From positions 1,302,001 to 1,366,000 of the forward strand of contig BRON01000011.1 of NCBI GenBank assembly GCA_024345305.1: a DNA stretch of 64,000 bases. Direction: 5' to 3'. Below the pieces are notes generated by a model. The model was not told the origin of the DNA and did no database searches. It saw only the letters and a list, made by a program, of their open reading frames with translations. This DNA is from Mrakia gelida. Lineage: Eukaryota > Basidiomycota > Tremellomycetes > Cystofilobasidiales > Mrakiaceae. This document shows, one piece after another, positions 45,209-55,200 of the stretch (position 1 is its first letter; the number at the start of each line of letters is the position of its first letter). Both the position numbers and the translations under genes were made by a program.

Positions 45209-47009
45209 TCAACGCTTCTTCCTCCTCTTCGACGACGGGTAACGGGTCAGCTGCGAGAACGAAAGTAATGAATGAGGCTCACAGCACTTGGTGTCAACCT
45301 GGAGCGCGAGAAGAGAGGCAGGGCAGACGAAGAGGGAGGAGGTCAGTCGAAAGCGAGACGAACGACGCGTCAAGCTCCAACCTCCTCGACGATTGAAAGC
45401 CAGAACGAGGAGAGACTCACCCAAGCTCCTTCAGCGACTTCGAGAAATCTCCAGCTCCGTAGGTCTTGTTCGGGAACCTCGTCGAGAACACCACGTTCCC
45501 CACGTCCACCGACAAAGTCTCCGACGCGACCCACTCCGAAACCTCGGTGAGCGTCGCCGTCGAAGGGAAGGTCTTGGTCATGGGTTGACCTCCAGAGGGT
45601 AGCCGGACCTGATTCCCATCCAGCAAGCAACAAGTCAGCGTCGACGAATGAACGAATTGAGGCGAAACGAGAGACTCGACCAAGAAAACCAGCGACGAGC
45701 GACGAAACCCACCTGAAGTCTCGTCTCAGGGTAGTCTTTTCCAGCTCCCGCCGACCCAGCAGCAGCAGTAGCGGCCCTAGCACCAGCTCCAGCCGACACG
45801 TCCACTCCTCCAGCCTGCTGCTCGGGCACTCGTCCTTCCCTGAGAGCCTTCTCCTTCGCGGTTCGTTCAGCTCGAGCCTTCTTGTCCGCTTCGATCTGCT
45901 CCTTCACGGCTGCTCGGGCTTTGGCGTCGGCTTCCTTCTCTACAGACGACGAAGATAGTACGAGAGCGAGCGATGGAAAGGGTGTGAGCGCCAGCGGGGA
46001 CTTCGAACGAGGGAACGTCAAGGCGACGACGAAAGCGAGCTGGACTCATGGACGAACCTCGCTTCCTCTCCAAAGCCTCCTTGTTGGCCTCCTTGAGCTT
46101 GAGGTTCTCCTTGATGTCTCCTTGTTCCTTCCCAGCCTTCCTACGAAGAGCCTCGTTGGCTTTGTTGTCCTCAAGCTCCTGCTTGCCCTTGGTCGCTCGC
46201 TTCTCCGCCATCTTAGCTCGAAGCTCATCGAGTCGAGCCTTCTTCTCCTCCTCGGTGAGAGGCTTGATCTGTGTGGGATGAGAGAGAGCAGGAGAGGGAA
46301 AGTTAGCGAAGACGGGAAAGGAGAGGGTCGAGCTGAGCTGAGCTAAGAACGTTGAGCTCGAGAGATGAAGGAGGGGCGAACTGACCTCCTCAGTGCTCTC
46401 CTCGAAGGAGGTGTGACCTGATTTCTCGGCGTGGAAGTTGGCGAGAGCCGTGGTTCGGAAGATCTTCTGGCACTGTTGGGTTGAAAACGTAGCAGGGTGC
46501 AAGGTGGAGGGGTGGAAGAAGGGAAGAAGAAGGGGAGGTGAGCTTGGTGAGCTCGCTCGTGGAGGTCGAGGGACAGCGGAATGACGACAAGAGACGAACC
46601 TCGCTGCACTTGATGCTCTGTGGAGATCGAGAGAGGTGTGAGATCAGTATACAGGTCTGCATAGAGGTCTAGAAGGAGGAGGTAAGCTTACCTTTGCCTC
46701 CTCTCCCTCGAGCGACTTGACAGCTCCATCTCCTCCCTCCTCCTCGTCCTCGTCGGCGGCGTCCTCAGCTGTAGGGATGGGCTTCTCCGAGTTGTTCAGG
46801 ATGTGATCCATGGCGGGCTGAAGACCAGAGTTCTTGGTAGCTTTCAGAGCCCCTGTGAAGAAGGAAGGATGGTGACGAGGTCAGCCCTCCAAGTCCAGGA
46901 GCGAGGGAGGGGAAGGGGAGGAGGGGAGGAGTTGAGAGACAGATCGAGACTCACAAGCGACTCGAGCGGGATCGAAGCCCATAGAGACGAGAGATTCTTG
47001 ATCGGACAT
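45209..47009 (-). CDS. UBA / C2H2 zinc finger / UBX protein
   Basis: A Cdc48/p97 adaptor of the UBXN1 (SAKS1) type. ATG 47009 gives MSDQESLVSMGFDPARVACE, the start of a UBA domain that binds ubiquitin, continued by ALKATKNSGLQPAMDHIL. A single C2H2-like finger follows: CSECQKIFRTTALANFHAEK and SGHTSFEES. Two long Lys/Glu/Ala-rich helices (EEKKARLDELRAKMAEKRA) link to the UBX domain: VRLPSGGQPMTKTFPSTATL, SVDVGNVVFSTRFPNKTY and KELG. UBX docks on the Cdc48 N-domain. The end is uncertain. Reading on through LTPSAVSLIHYF gives a stop at 45247-45249; one more intron would give LTRYPSSKRRKKR, ending at 45209. It is divergent from MYND 5, 213 bp away. Confidence 0.85.
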
Positions 47010-47222
47010 GCTGCTGGGAGGATAAAGGAGGTGGAAGGGGCGTGGAAGGTGGGAGGAAAGGGGAGGAGAAGGAGCCAGGCCGAAAGGGACGAAGCTCGCG
47101 AGTCGCTCTTCCTTCTCCTTCCTCCCATCTTCCATCTCGTTTTCAACCTTTTTTACATTCTCGCACCTCTTCTTACTCCTCAGTACCCTCTTCACCCTAT
47201 CAGCAATCTCAAACCTCCCTCG
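47010..47222. promoter_or_regulatory. Divergent promoter, UBX gene / MYND 5
   Basis: A 213 bp gap between divergent starts, purine-rich on the UBX side and pyrimidine-rich on the MYND side. Confidence 0.4.
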
Positions 47223-48554
47223 ATGTCGCACTCTTCCTCGCTCGACGGATTCGAACTCGTCGACAAGTTCGTCGAGGTGGCCGGCCTGAAGGACGGAACG
47301 TATCTAGAGCTCACGAAGACCTCGTTCGAAAAGGAAATCGATCCTGGATGGCGTACGGATGTTGAGAAATGTGTCAGTCGTTCGATGTTTTCAAGGAATC
47401 TTTGCTTTGCTGGAGCTGGTTAGGGGCTGTTGGTCGTTGAACTGACGTGGTCGTCTGTCTCCCTTCCATCTTCAGCTGTTCCTTATCGAGGAGCATCACT
47501 CGTACAGGTCGCTGCTGGTGCGGGCCGATATATCAGAACAGCTGTGTCTTTCGCTTGATTTGTTCTAACTCTCGTATCCTTCGACACGCAACAGACGAAC
47601 CTCGGAGCTCGACACCTCCCCGAGATCGCTCAAGCTTTCCAGGCAGTTCCCCTCACCTTCGTCGAAGCATCCTTTTGGGAGAGGATTATGGGTCATCCAA
47701 AACGCTGCCATGAGCTCGCTTTGTTCATGCGATGCCACGACGGCGGAGAGAAGCTCCTCGCGTTTGCTGCTCGACGCGCGCTCATCTCCGTCCCTTCCTT
47801 CCTCGGGTTGATCGACCGTTGTGTGAGTCCAGTCCGCCATCTTCTCAGGCCCATATTCCAACTTTTTCACTGACCGCTTCGTACCTTCCCAGCTCGGCCA
47901 TCCTCGATGCACGCTCTTCATTCGTCGAAGCCGGTTCGCCATCGGGCTCGCCATCACCTCCCCTCCTTTCGACGCTCCCTCCCTCCCTCTCCCCTCTAAC
48001 GGGGAATCTTCCCTCCGTCGTCTCGCTGCTCTCTCGCGCGAAAGTCAGGATTTCTCACCAGCTTCGTACCCTCACCTCGACCGCAAACACGCCCAGGACC
48101 TGTTCGTCCTCAGCACGTTGTGCCACAGCTTGATCGATCTCTTCCCTTCGCCAGGCGGCATTCCCTCTCGGGAAGAGGTCTGGCAACATTACCGACGGCA
48201 CTTTTTCCTTGACTGGAACCAGTGCGAGGTCGGGAGAGTCTCATACGACGATTGCGAGAACGAATCGGAGGGAATGATGATGTGTTCCAGGGTGAGTCGA
48301 GACGCGTCCTTTCTTCTGCTCTCGAGCCCTCTCTTCTCGCTTCAAGCTGATTCCTTTGTTTTCATCGTGTTAATCAGTGCAAGACAGTGAGATACTGTAG
48401 CCCAGGTTCGAGCTTCGGTTCCTTCTGCCGTCGACTCTCTCCTCCGAACGACGCACTGACTCTTCTTGCACACTCTTTCACTTGCACAGAACATCAGCGA
48501 GCGGACTGGAAACGACACAAGCTCTTCTGCTTCGACGCTCCCTGGGCTACCTGA
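47223..48554 (+). CDS. MYND zinc-finger protein 5
   Basis: Plus-strand gene from ATG 47223 (MSHSSSLDGFELVDKFVEV) to TGA 48552-48554. Exons include TDVEKCLFLIEEHHSYRSLL, TNLGARHLPEIAQAFQAVPL, and RCHELALFMRCHDGGEKLL. LGHPRCTLFIRRSRFAIGLA begins the large central exon, ending ENESEGMMMCSR. The finger then reads CKTVRYCSP and EHQRADWKRHKLFCF, with a short tail DAPWAT. Splice sites inside the finger match the other MYND genes exactly, so it is a member of the same family, though its N-terminal part is the most diverged. The first knuckle is C-x9-C (CEVGRVSYDDC). Function unknown. Confidence 0.8.
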
Positions 48555-48789
48555 TAGAGGTCTGGTTTCGCTGGAGGGGTGGGCAGGGAAGAACGGGCTT
48601 GATTTCACGACGCGATTCAATTCGATCTCGCTCGCTACTCTTCTCCATCGCATCTTCGCTTCGCAAGTCCAAGCACCCAAGTCAAAAGGAGTGTTCTCGT
48701 CACGTCAAGCTCAAACTATCGAAACACACCAAACCCAATACAACGAAAGTCCATCGTAACCCTCCACTCCACTCCACTCCTCTCCTCCC

Positions 48790-49570
48790 TCACTTCCGAC
48801 TCAGCAACACCGCCAACACAACCATCGTCCCCCCCAGCATCAGCGCGATCCAAACCAGCAACGCCGTAATACACCTCCGAGCCCACTTCATCTCCGTCTC
48901 CCTCAACACAGACAACATCTCCGTCAGATGAGCTCGTTTCGTCGCGTCCGCTTCTTCGGATTCCGTGATAGGTTGGAGGGGGAGGAAGAAGCTGTAATGA
49001 ACGACGCGAAAGTAAAAGAGAGGAAGAAGGGGAAGAAGTCAGCGAGAAGCACAACGAGGGAACGAGAGCACGAGGGAAAAGGAAACGAGACGCGTCGTTT
49101 GTTCGAACTCACACTAGAACACCCCCAATCCAAAGCAAAGGAAGCACGAACCCCCACTGAAAGCACCACTTGGCTGTTGTCCAGGGCTCCTCGTTCGAAG
49201 CGGAGGCACGAGCGGTGTAAAGAGGGAGGGAGAGATCTTCTTCTTCTGTTGAGTTGCTGAACCCGAACGAGGTTTCCCAGAGCGAGAGGGCGACGGAGCG
49301 GGAGGGAGGTTGGTGTTGGCAGTGCGTGGAGGACAGTGAGTAGGAGGGGGGACTGAAGAGAGAGAGAGGAGAGAGGTTAGCGGGGCAGGAGAGAGAGAAG
49401 AGTGAAAGAGGGTGAGCTCACGAGATTGAGTCGATGGAGGAACGAGGAGAGGAGGAGGATTCTGAGGAGTTTCGTCGACTTTGAGTTGGAGTTGAGGGAG
49501 GAGTAACGACGAGGATGAATGTCGAAGGGCCGGCCAGCGGCTGCTGAGTTGGGGAGGAAGAGGTCGACAT
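48790..49570 (-). CDS. Two-pass small membrane protein, uncharacterised
   Basis: ATG 49570 (MSTSSSPTQQPLAGPSTF) begins a Ser/Thr/Pro-rich cytosolic N-terminus; an upstream in-frame ATG at 49696 is possible. The second exon contains LSLWETSFGFSNSTEEEDL, then a first hydrophobic segment KWCFQWGFVLPLLWIGGVLV. A short third exon begins FFLPLQPITESEEADATKR, followed by EMLSVLRETEMKWARRCITA and a second hydrophobic segment LLVWIALMLGGTMVVLAVLL. It ends SRK with TGA 48790-48792, so the C-tail is three residues long. The WCF-WGF-LPLLW block looks conserved in a family of fungal proteins I cannot name. One intron holds GACGCGTC. Confidence 0.65.
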
Positions 49571-49983
49571 GGTTTCGAAGTGAGAGAACGAGGGGAGCGA
49601 GCGAGTTGAAGTTGTCGAGTCGAGGCGAGGTGGTGGTTGACTTCCAACTCTCCCCACCCGTCCCTCCTCCTTATACCCACCCATTTTGAGGGACATGTCA
49701 GCTCTTCACTCTTCCCATAAGAACGTCGAGTCGAAGTCGAAGGCGAACGCAAGGGACTCGACGGTTTCTGAAGACGGAGAGGAGTTGAAACGCGCCAGGG
49801 GTCGGTCGCGTTCGACGTTTCCCTTTGATGCGACTTCAATCCTTCGCTCTGCCTCCGTTTCCCTCCCCGACTCTAGCTCCTTCGGCCTGAATAGTGTGTT
49901 ATGAATAAGGATACTCCTGCTAGCTGCTCACTCTACTGTAATAAGAGAACGATCCCTAGAAAGCGTCGCCACGTCCTCGTTTC
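49571..49983. other. Intergenic: membrane-protein gene leader and SET gene 3' UTR
   Basis: Both flanking genes are on the minus strand. The region holds the promoter of the small membrane-protein gene and the 3' UTR of the SET gene. An upstream in-frame start (49696) would lengthen the membrane protein. Nothing else is supported. Confidence 0.4.
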
Positions 49984-52044
49984 CTAAAACTCCACCCCGG
50001 CCTCACAACTCTCCTTCACCTCCACCGCGATCCTCCTCATCCCCTTCCACAGCACCTTCACACTCTCGCACTTCTCCTCCCACCCCTCCCTCCCTTCTCC
50101 ATCTACCCAAAGCGCCTTCGAGCCGAGCTGAAGCTTCGACAGTCGTTCGAGCCCAATTCGAACGTCGTGTTCGACTTGGTCGCAGAGGGAAACAAGGGTT
50201 TGTCGAGTGAGGAGTTCGTTCTGATCTGAGACGCAGGATTCGAGGCCTAGGAGGGTGTCTTGCCATTGGGAGAGGGAGCCGGATCGCTGTGGTTGGGGTT
50301 GGGAGGAAGAGGGGGTGGGGGAGGGAGAGAGGGAAGTGTGGTAGAGACGCAGGGCTGGGAGGAGTCGATGGGAGGGGTGGGCGGGGAGGGGGTGGGAGTG
50401 GAGGGTGTAGTTGCTATACGTTGGAACGAGTCCAAGGCGAAACGAAGAAGAGGAAAAGAGGAAGAGGGAAGAAAGGTCAGCTTTCTCCAAGACGCGACGA
50501 CCTCACCCCCTCGAAACGAACGGAACGCGAGGTATCAAGAGACTACTCACCCCCAATACCCCTCCTTCTCCAACAACTCTCTCTTCCTCCTTCCCTCAGC
50601 GGCTCCAAGCCCATCGAAGAGTTTCTCCACCTCCCAATCAAGTCCAACCTCATCCCACTCGTTCCGTCCCTCGCCGTTCGATCCCTCCCAACTCCCCGAC
50701 GCGAACCCGTACTCGGCCATTAGGAAGCCTTCAGCGTGAGCTCCGTACTACTCAAAGCATAAAACCAAACGAGGGGAAAGGGGTCAGTTGAAGTCGATCG
50801 AGCAAAAATAAAAGACAGCCAGACGCGTCGAAAGAAACGAAGAGAACGTCGAACGCACCTGCAAAAAGATCTCTTCCCCCTCCTCCATCTTCCTCCCCTC
50901 AGGCGCAGGAAGCGCATAATGGGTCGCTTTGGAAGACGACACGTCCGCTGGGAAGAGGTAAGGTGTAGGTGTTGAGCGAACGGAGTGGTTGGCGAGGTCG
51001 ATAACGGGGGACATGGTGTGATCGTTGAGACCCGACGAGGGAGCGAGGTGGAGAGGGTACGAGAGGCAGCGGGTGTTGTAGCTCAGCCAGGCCCAGAGGA
51101 GGTTGGAGATGGTGAGGAGGGGGTATGGGTGAGGTGGGTCGAGAGGGGTGGAGAGGTTGGGGAGGAGGAGCTGCGTTGGGGGAGGGGGAAGGAAGAGAGG
51201 GTCGCGAAGGTGAGCGAAGAACGCGACGAACGACGAAGAAAGCGAGAGGACGAGAGGGAGGGACTCACAGAAACGTCTCGCAGGATAGTTACGTCCTCCC
51301 AGAACCTCTTCTTCACGTCGTCGAGAAGGACTTTAGTCGTTCGAGGCAAGCAGTCTACGAGTTGAGCGAGAGCTTCCCTCCTTCGACGCGTCTCGTCGCT
51401 CTTGTCCTCCCCTGCTTCGTCGACGTCCACGATCCAGGTGAGAGGGTGGTGATCGAACTCCTTTGGGCAGCAAGCGAGGTAGGGAGCCCATGGATCTGAG
51501 GGAAGGGAGGGGTGTTTGGGTGTGGTGGAGTTGGGGTTGTGTAGGGCGAGATGGAGAGTGACGAATTGAGTTGAGGTGAGAGGGAAGTGAGGCGAGGTGA
51601 GAGTTGGATCTGGTGTGGGTGGTTTGGAGTGATGATGGTGATGACTGGGTTTGCTGGAGTCGTGGTGGTGATGGGATCTATGTTTCCTCGTTGATATTGG
51701 AGCGAAAGGGGGAGGGTAGTGAGGTCGGAGGGTGTTCGAGTTGAGGAGGGCTGAAGAGGGAATCGAGAGCAGGTTCGGAGGAGGGTGGAAGATGTTGTAA
51801 GGGATCGGACGAGACACGACAAGACCTCGACCAGCTCCTGCAGAGTTGAAGAGGGAAGATGTAATCAGAAGGTGAGCTTGAAGAAGGGGGGAGGAGGGAA
51901 AAGAAGACGAGGGTTGACGACGAAGGAAGGAAAGTCGAGCTCACCTGGGAACCTCCTCGTCTTGACGCTGATCTCGCCCATCCCGTGCTCGGATTCAAGC
52001 CATTCTAAAAGTGCAGTCCATTCAGGATCTTCATCTTCTACCAT
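49984..52044 (-). CDS. SET-domain lysine methyltransferase (SETD3/RKM-like)
   Basis: ATG 52044 gives MVEDEDPEWTALLEWLESEH, and KTRRFPGAGRGLVVSRPIP is the classic N-terminal SET strand pair with the GRG motif that contacts S-adenosylmethionine. LLSIPSSALLN follows. A His-rich loop (SHHHHDSSKPSHHHHH) sits in the insert. The I-SET region has LLWAWLSYNTRCLSYPLHL, and PVIDLANHS is the NH[S] AdoMet-binding motif. The end of SET is GEEIFLQ, YGAHAEGFLMAEYGF, then a C-terminal Rubisco-LSMT-like substrate-binding segment ending KESCEAGVEF at TAG 49984-49986. The family methylates lysine, or histidine in SETD3, in ribosomal proteins, actin or elongation factors. The substrate here is unknown. Confidence 0.85.
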
Positions 52045-52285
52045 CTAAAAAGGAGCGTCTAAGGTCGAGGGTTGAGGTTGAAGAAGAGAAAGAAAGAAAA
52101 GGAGAGCGGGAAAGGACGTTTTGGAATTGCGGAGGGGGAGAGGGAGGGAGGAGGAGGAGGTGAGCGAGGGAGGGAGGTTTTTTCTTGACCTCTAACTTCG
52201 TTCACTCCCCTCCTCCCCTCCCTCTCTCCTTCCCTCTCTCCTTCGGGAATCCCACCCCTTCGTACTCTCTCAACTACCGTTCAAA
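52045..52285. promoter_or_regulatory. Divergent promoter, SET gene / EF2
   Basis: A 241 bp gap. A nearly pure C/T tract at about 52204-52246 lies just upstream of the EF2 start, as expected for a highly expressed fungal housekeeping gene. Confidence 0.5.
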
Positions 52286-55200
52286 ATGTAAGTTGACTCC
52301 ACCTCGAAGGAATCGTCCAAAAAGCGAGGCGAAGAGAGGAAGAAGGAAGGAAGTTCAGCCCACCCCTCTGGAAAACGAAGATGCTGACCGTCTCCCTTCT
52401 TCCTCGTTTTCCACACCTTCTTCACGATGCTACAGGGTTAACTTCACTGTCGGTACGTAGCCCTTCATCTTCTCTCTCTACACGTACCACCTATACAGCG
52501 TGCTGACTTGTGCCTCTTGTTCCACCTTTCACAGATCGTACGCAAACTCCCTGCCTCCTCCCTCCTTCTCCCCTTTGCCTCCACTTGAATCGAGAACGAC
52601 TGTCTGACCCGGTGGTGGCGATCTTTTGGGTTTTCATGTAAACAGAGATGAGGGGTCTTATGGGTTAGTACTAGTCTTCAGGGCACCTCGTAAGTCGTCC
52701 CAGAAGAGCCGTTGAAGCTGATCGTTTCCCTTGCCATCGTTCCGATGAACTCTAGACAAGCCCACCAACGTGAGCTTCCTTCAACCCCCCCTTCTTGCCA
52801 CCAAACAACTTCAAGCTGACCATTTATCATGACTTTCTTTTCCTCTCCTTCTTCAGATCCGGTTCGTTTGCTTTTCTACATTCTCGCTGCCTCAAATCGG
52901 GCAGGAAACTCATGCTCTTCCTTTCATTCTCGCTCCTCCCTCCTTTCAGAAACATGTCCGTTATCGCCCACGGTTCGTCCTTCTTCTACGACCTTCTCGT
53001 TCTCTCAACACATCTCAATCTCCTCCTATCCCTTGCCCATACCTCCACTATCATCCTCCCCTCGAAACTTTGTGGTCTTCGCCGGACGAACGCGACGAGA
53101 AAATGAGACGACGAGCTGACCTTCGATTTGAACCCTCTTCCCTCCCCTCCCTCCAGTCGATCACGGAAAGTCCACTCTTACCGACTCCCTGGTCGCTAAG
53201 GCTGGTATCATTGCCGGAGCCAAGGCTGGAGACAACCGATACATGGACACCCGACCTGACGAGAAGGAGCGTGGAATTACCATCAAGTCCACCGTTCGTC
53301 CACCCTCGTTTTCTTCCATCTCTTCGTCCGGCCTCGCTCGAGTCTCACCTCCCTCCTTCGCTCTCTCTAGGCTATCTCGCTCTACTTCGAGCTTCCCGAG
53401 GAGGATGTTTCCCTCATCTCCCAGAAGACCGACGGAAACGCTTTCCTCATCAACTTGATCGGTTCGTTCATCTCCCCGTCGAAATGGAATCGAGGACGCA
53501 TCTTCGCTCGAGCTGATCTTTCTTCCTTCCCTTCCCTCCCTTCAGATTCCCCCGGTCACGTCGATTTCTCTTCCGAGGTTACCGCCGCTCTTCGAGTTAC
53601 CGATGGAGCTCTCGTCGTCGTCGATACCATCGATGGTGTCTGTGTCCAGACCGAGACTGGTGAGTCTTCGCTTTTCGTTCTTCCCGCTCCGCGTTCGAGC
53701 GTTCTCGATCTAACCTCCTTTCTCTCTTCCTTCCTCGCTTTCTCCAGTCCTCAGGCAGGCTCTTACTGAGCGAATCAAGCCCGTCGTTGTCATCAACAAG
53801 GTCGATCGAGCTCTCCTCGAGTTGCAGGTCGGAAAGGAGGAGCTCTACCAGACGTTCTCTCGAACCATCGAGTCCGTCAACGTTATCATCTCCACCTACA
53901 ACGACGAGGCCCTCGGAGACGTTCAGGTCTACGCCGAGAAGGGAACCGTCGCTTTCGGATCCGGTCTCCACGGATGGGCTTTCACCCTCAACCAGTTCGC
54001 TGGTCGATACGCTAAGAAGTTCGGAGTCAAGAAGGAGTCTCTCATGCTCAGGCTTTGGGGAGACAGTGAGTTCTTTCCTCTCCCCACTCGACGCTTCTTC
54101 GTCGACTGTATCTGACGACGAAACTCTACCCTTCGTCGCTCTCAGACTACTTCAACCCCAAGACCAAGAAGTGGACCACCAAGGGAACCGCTGAGGACGG
54201 AACTGAGCTCGACCGAGCCTTCAACATGTTCATTCTTGACCCTATCTACAAGATCTTCGCCGCCGTCAACGACTTCAAGAAGGAGGCCATCTGGGTATGT
54301 AGGAACCTCGTCGATCTTTCTCGCTTGAAACTACAATTCTTCTCTTCGTCGAACCGCGTCCTGACTTCTTCGTTCTCCTCTTCCTTTTCCTCTTCCACAG
54401 CCCATGCTCGAGAAGCTCGACGTCGTCCTCACCTCTGAGGAGCGAGACCTCGAGGGTAAGGCTCTCCTCAAGGTCATCATGAGGAAGTGAGTATCGATCC
54501 CGCATCTTCGACTCTCTATGTCGCGTTCGAACGACGCTGACTTCTCCCTCTTCCTCTCTTCCTTTCTCTCAGGTTCCTTCCCGCCGGAGACTCTCTCCTT
54601 GAGATGATTGTCCTCAACCTTCCCTCTCCTCTTACCGCCCAGAGGTACCGAGTCGAGACCCTTTGTGAGTTTCTCCCATCTGGTCGTTCGTTCGTCTTCG
54701 CTCGACTCGATCTGACCGCTCGTTCGTTCGTTCTTTCCCTTCCAGACGAGGGACCCATGGACGATGAGTCCGCTATCGGTATCAGGGACTGTGACGCCAA
54801 CGGACCCCTCATGCTCTACGTCTCCAAGATGGTGCCCACCTCCGATAAGGTTCGTTTCCTCGCTCTTCGCTCGTCCCGAACTGAGCGAACGGCGTCGCTG
54901 ACTTCGCTTTCTTCTTCGCTTGTATCTATAGGGACGATTCTACGCTTTCGGACGAGTCTTCTCGGGAACCGTCAAGGCTGGACCCAAGGTCCGAATCCAG
55001 GGGTTCGTTCAGATTCCTCTTCTCGAACAACGACGACGACGAACGGAACGCTGACCTCCCCTCGCCTTCCGTTCCTCTTTCTTCTCCAGACCCAACTACG
55101 TTCCCGGATCCAAGTCCGATCTCTTCGTCAAGTCCATCCAGAGGACTGTTCTCATGATGGGACGAACTGTCGAGCCCATCGAGGATTGCCCCGCTGGGTG

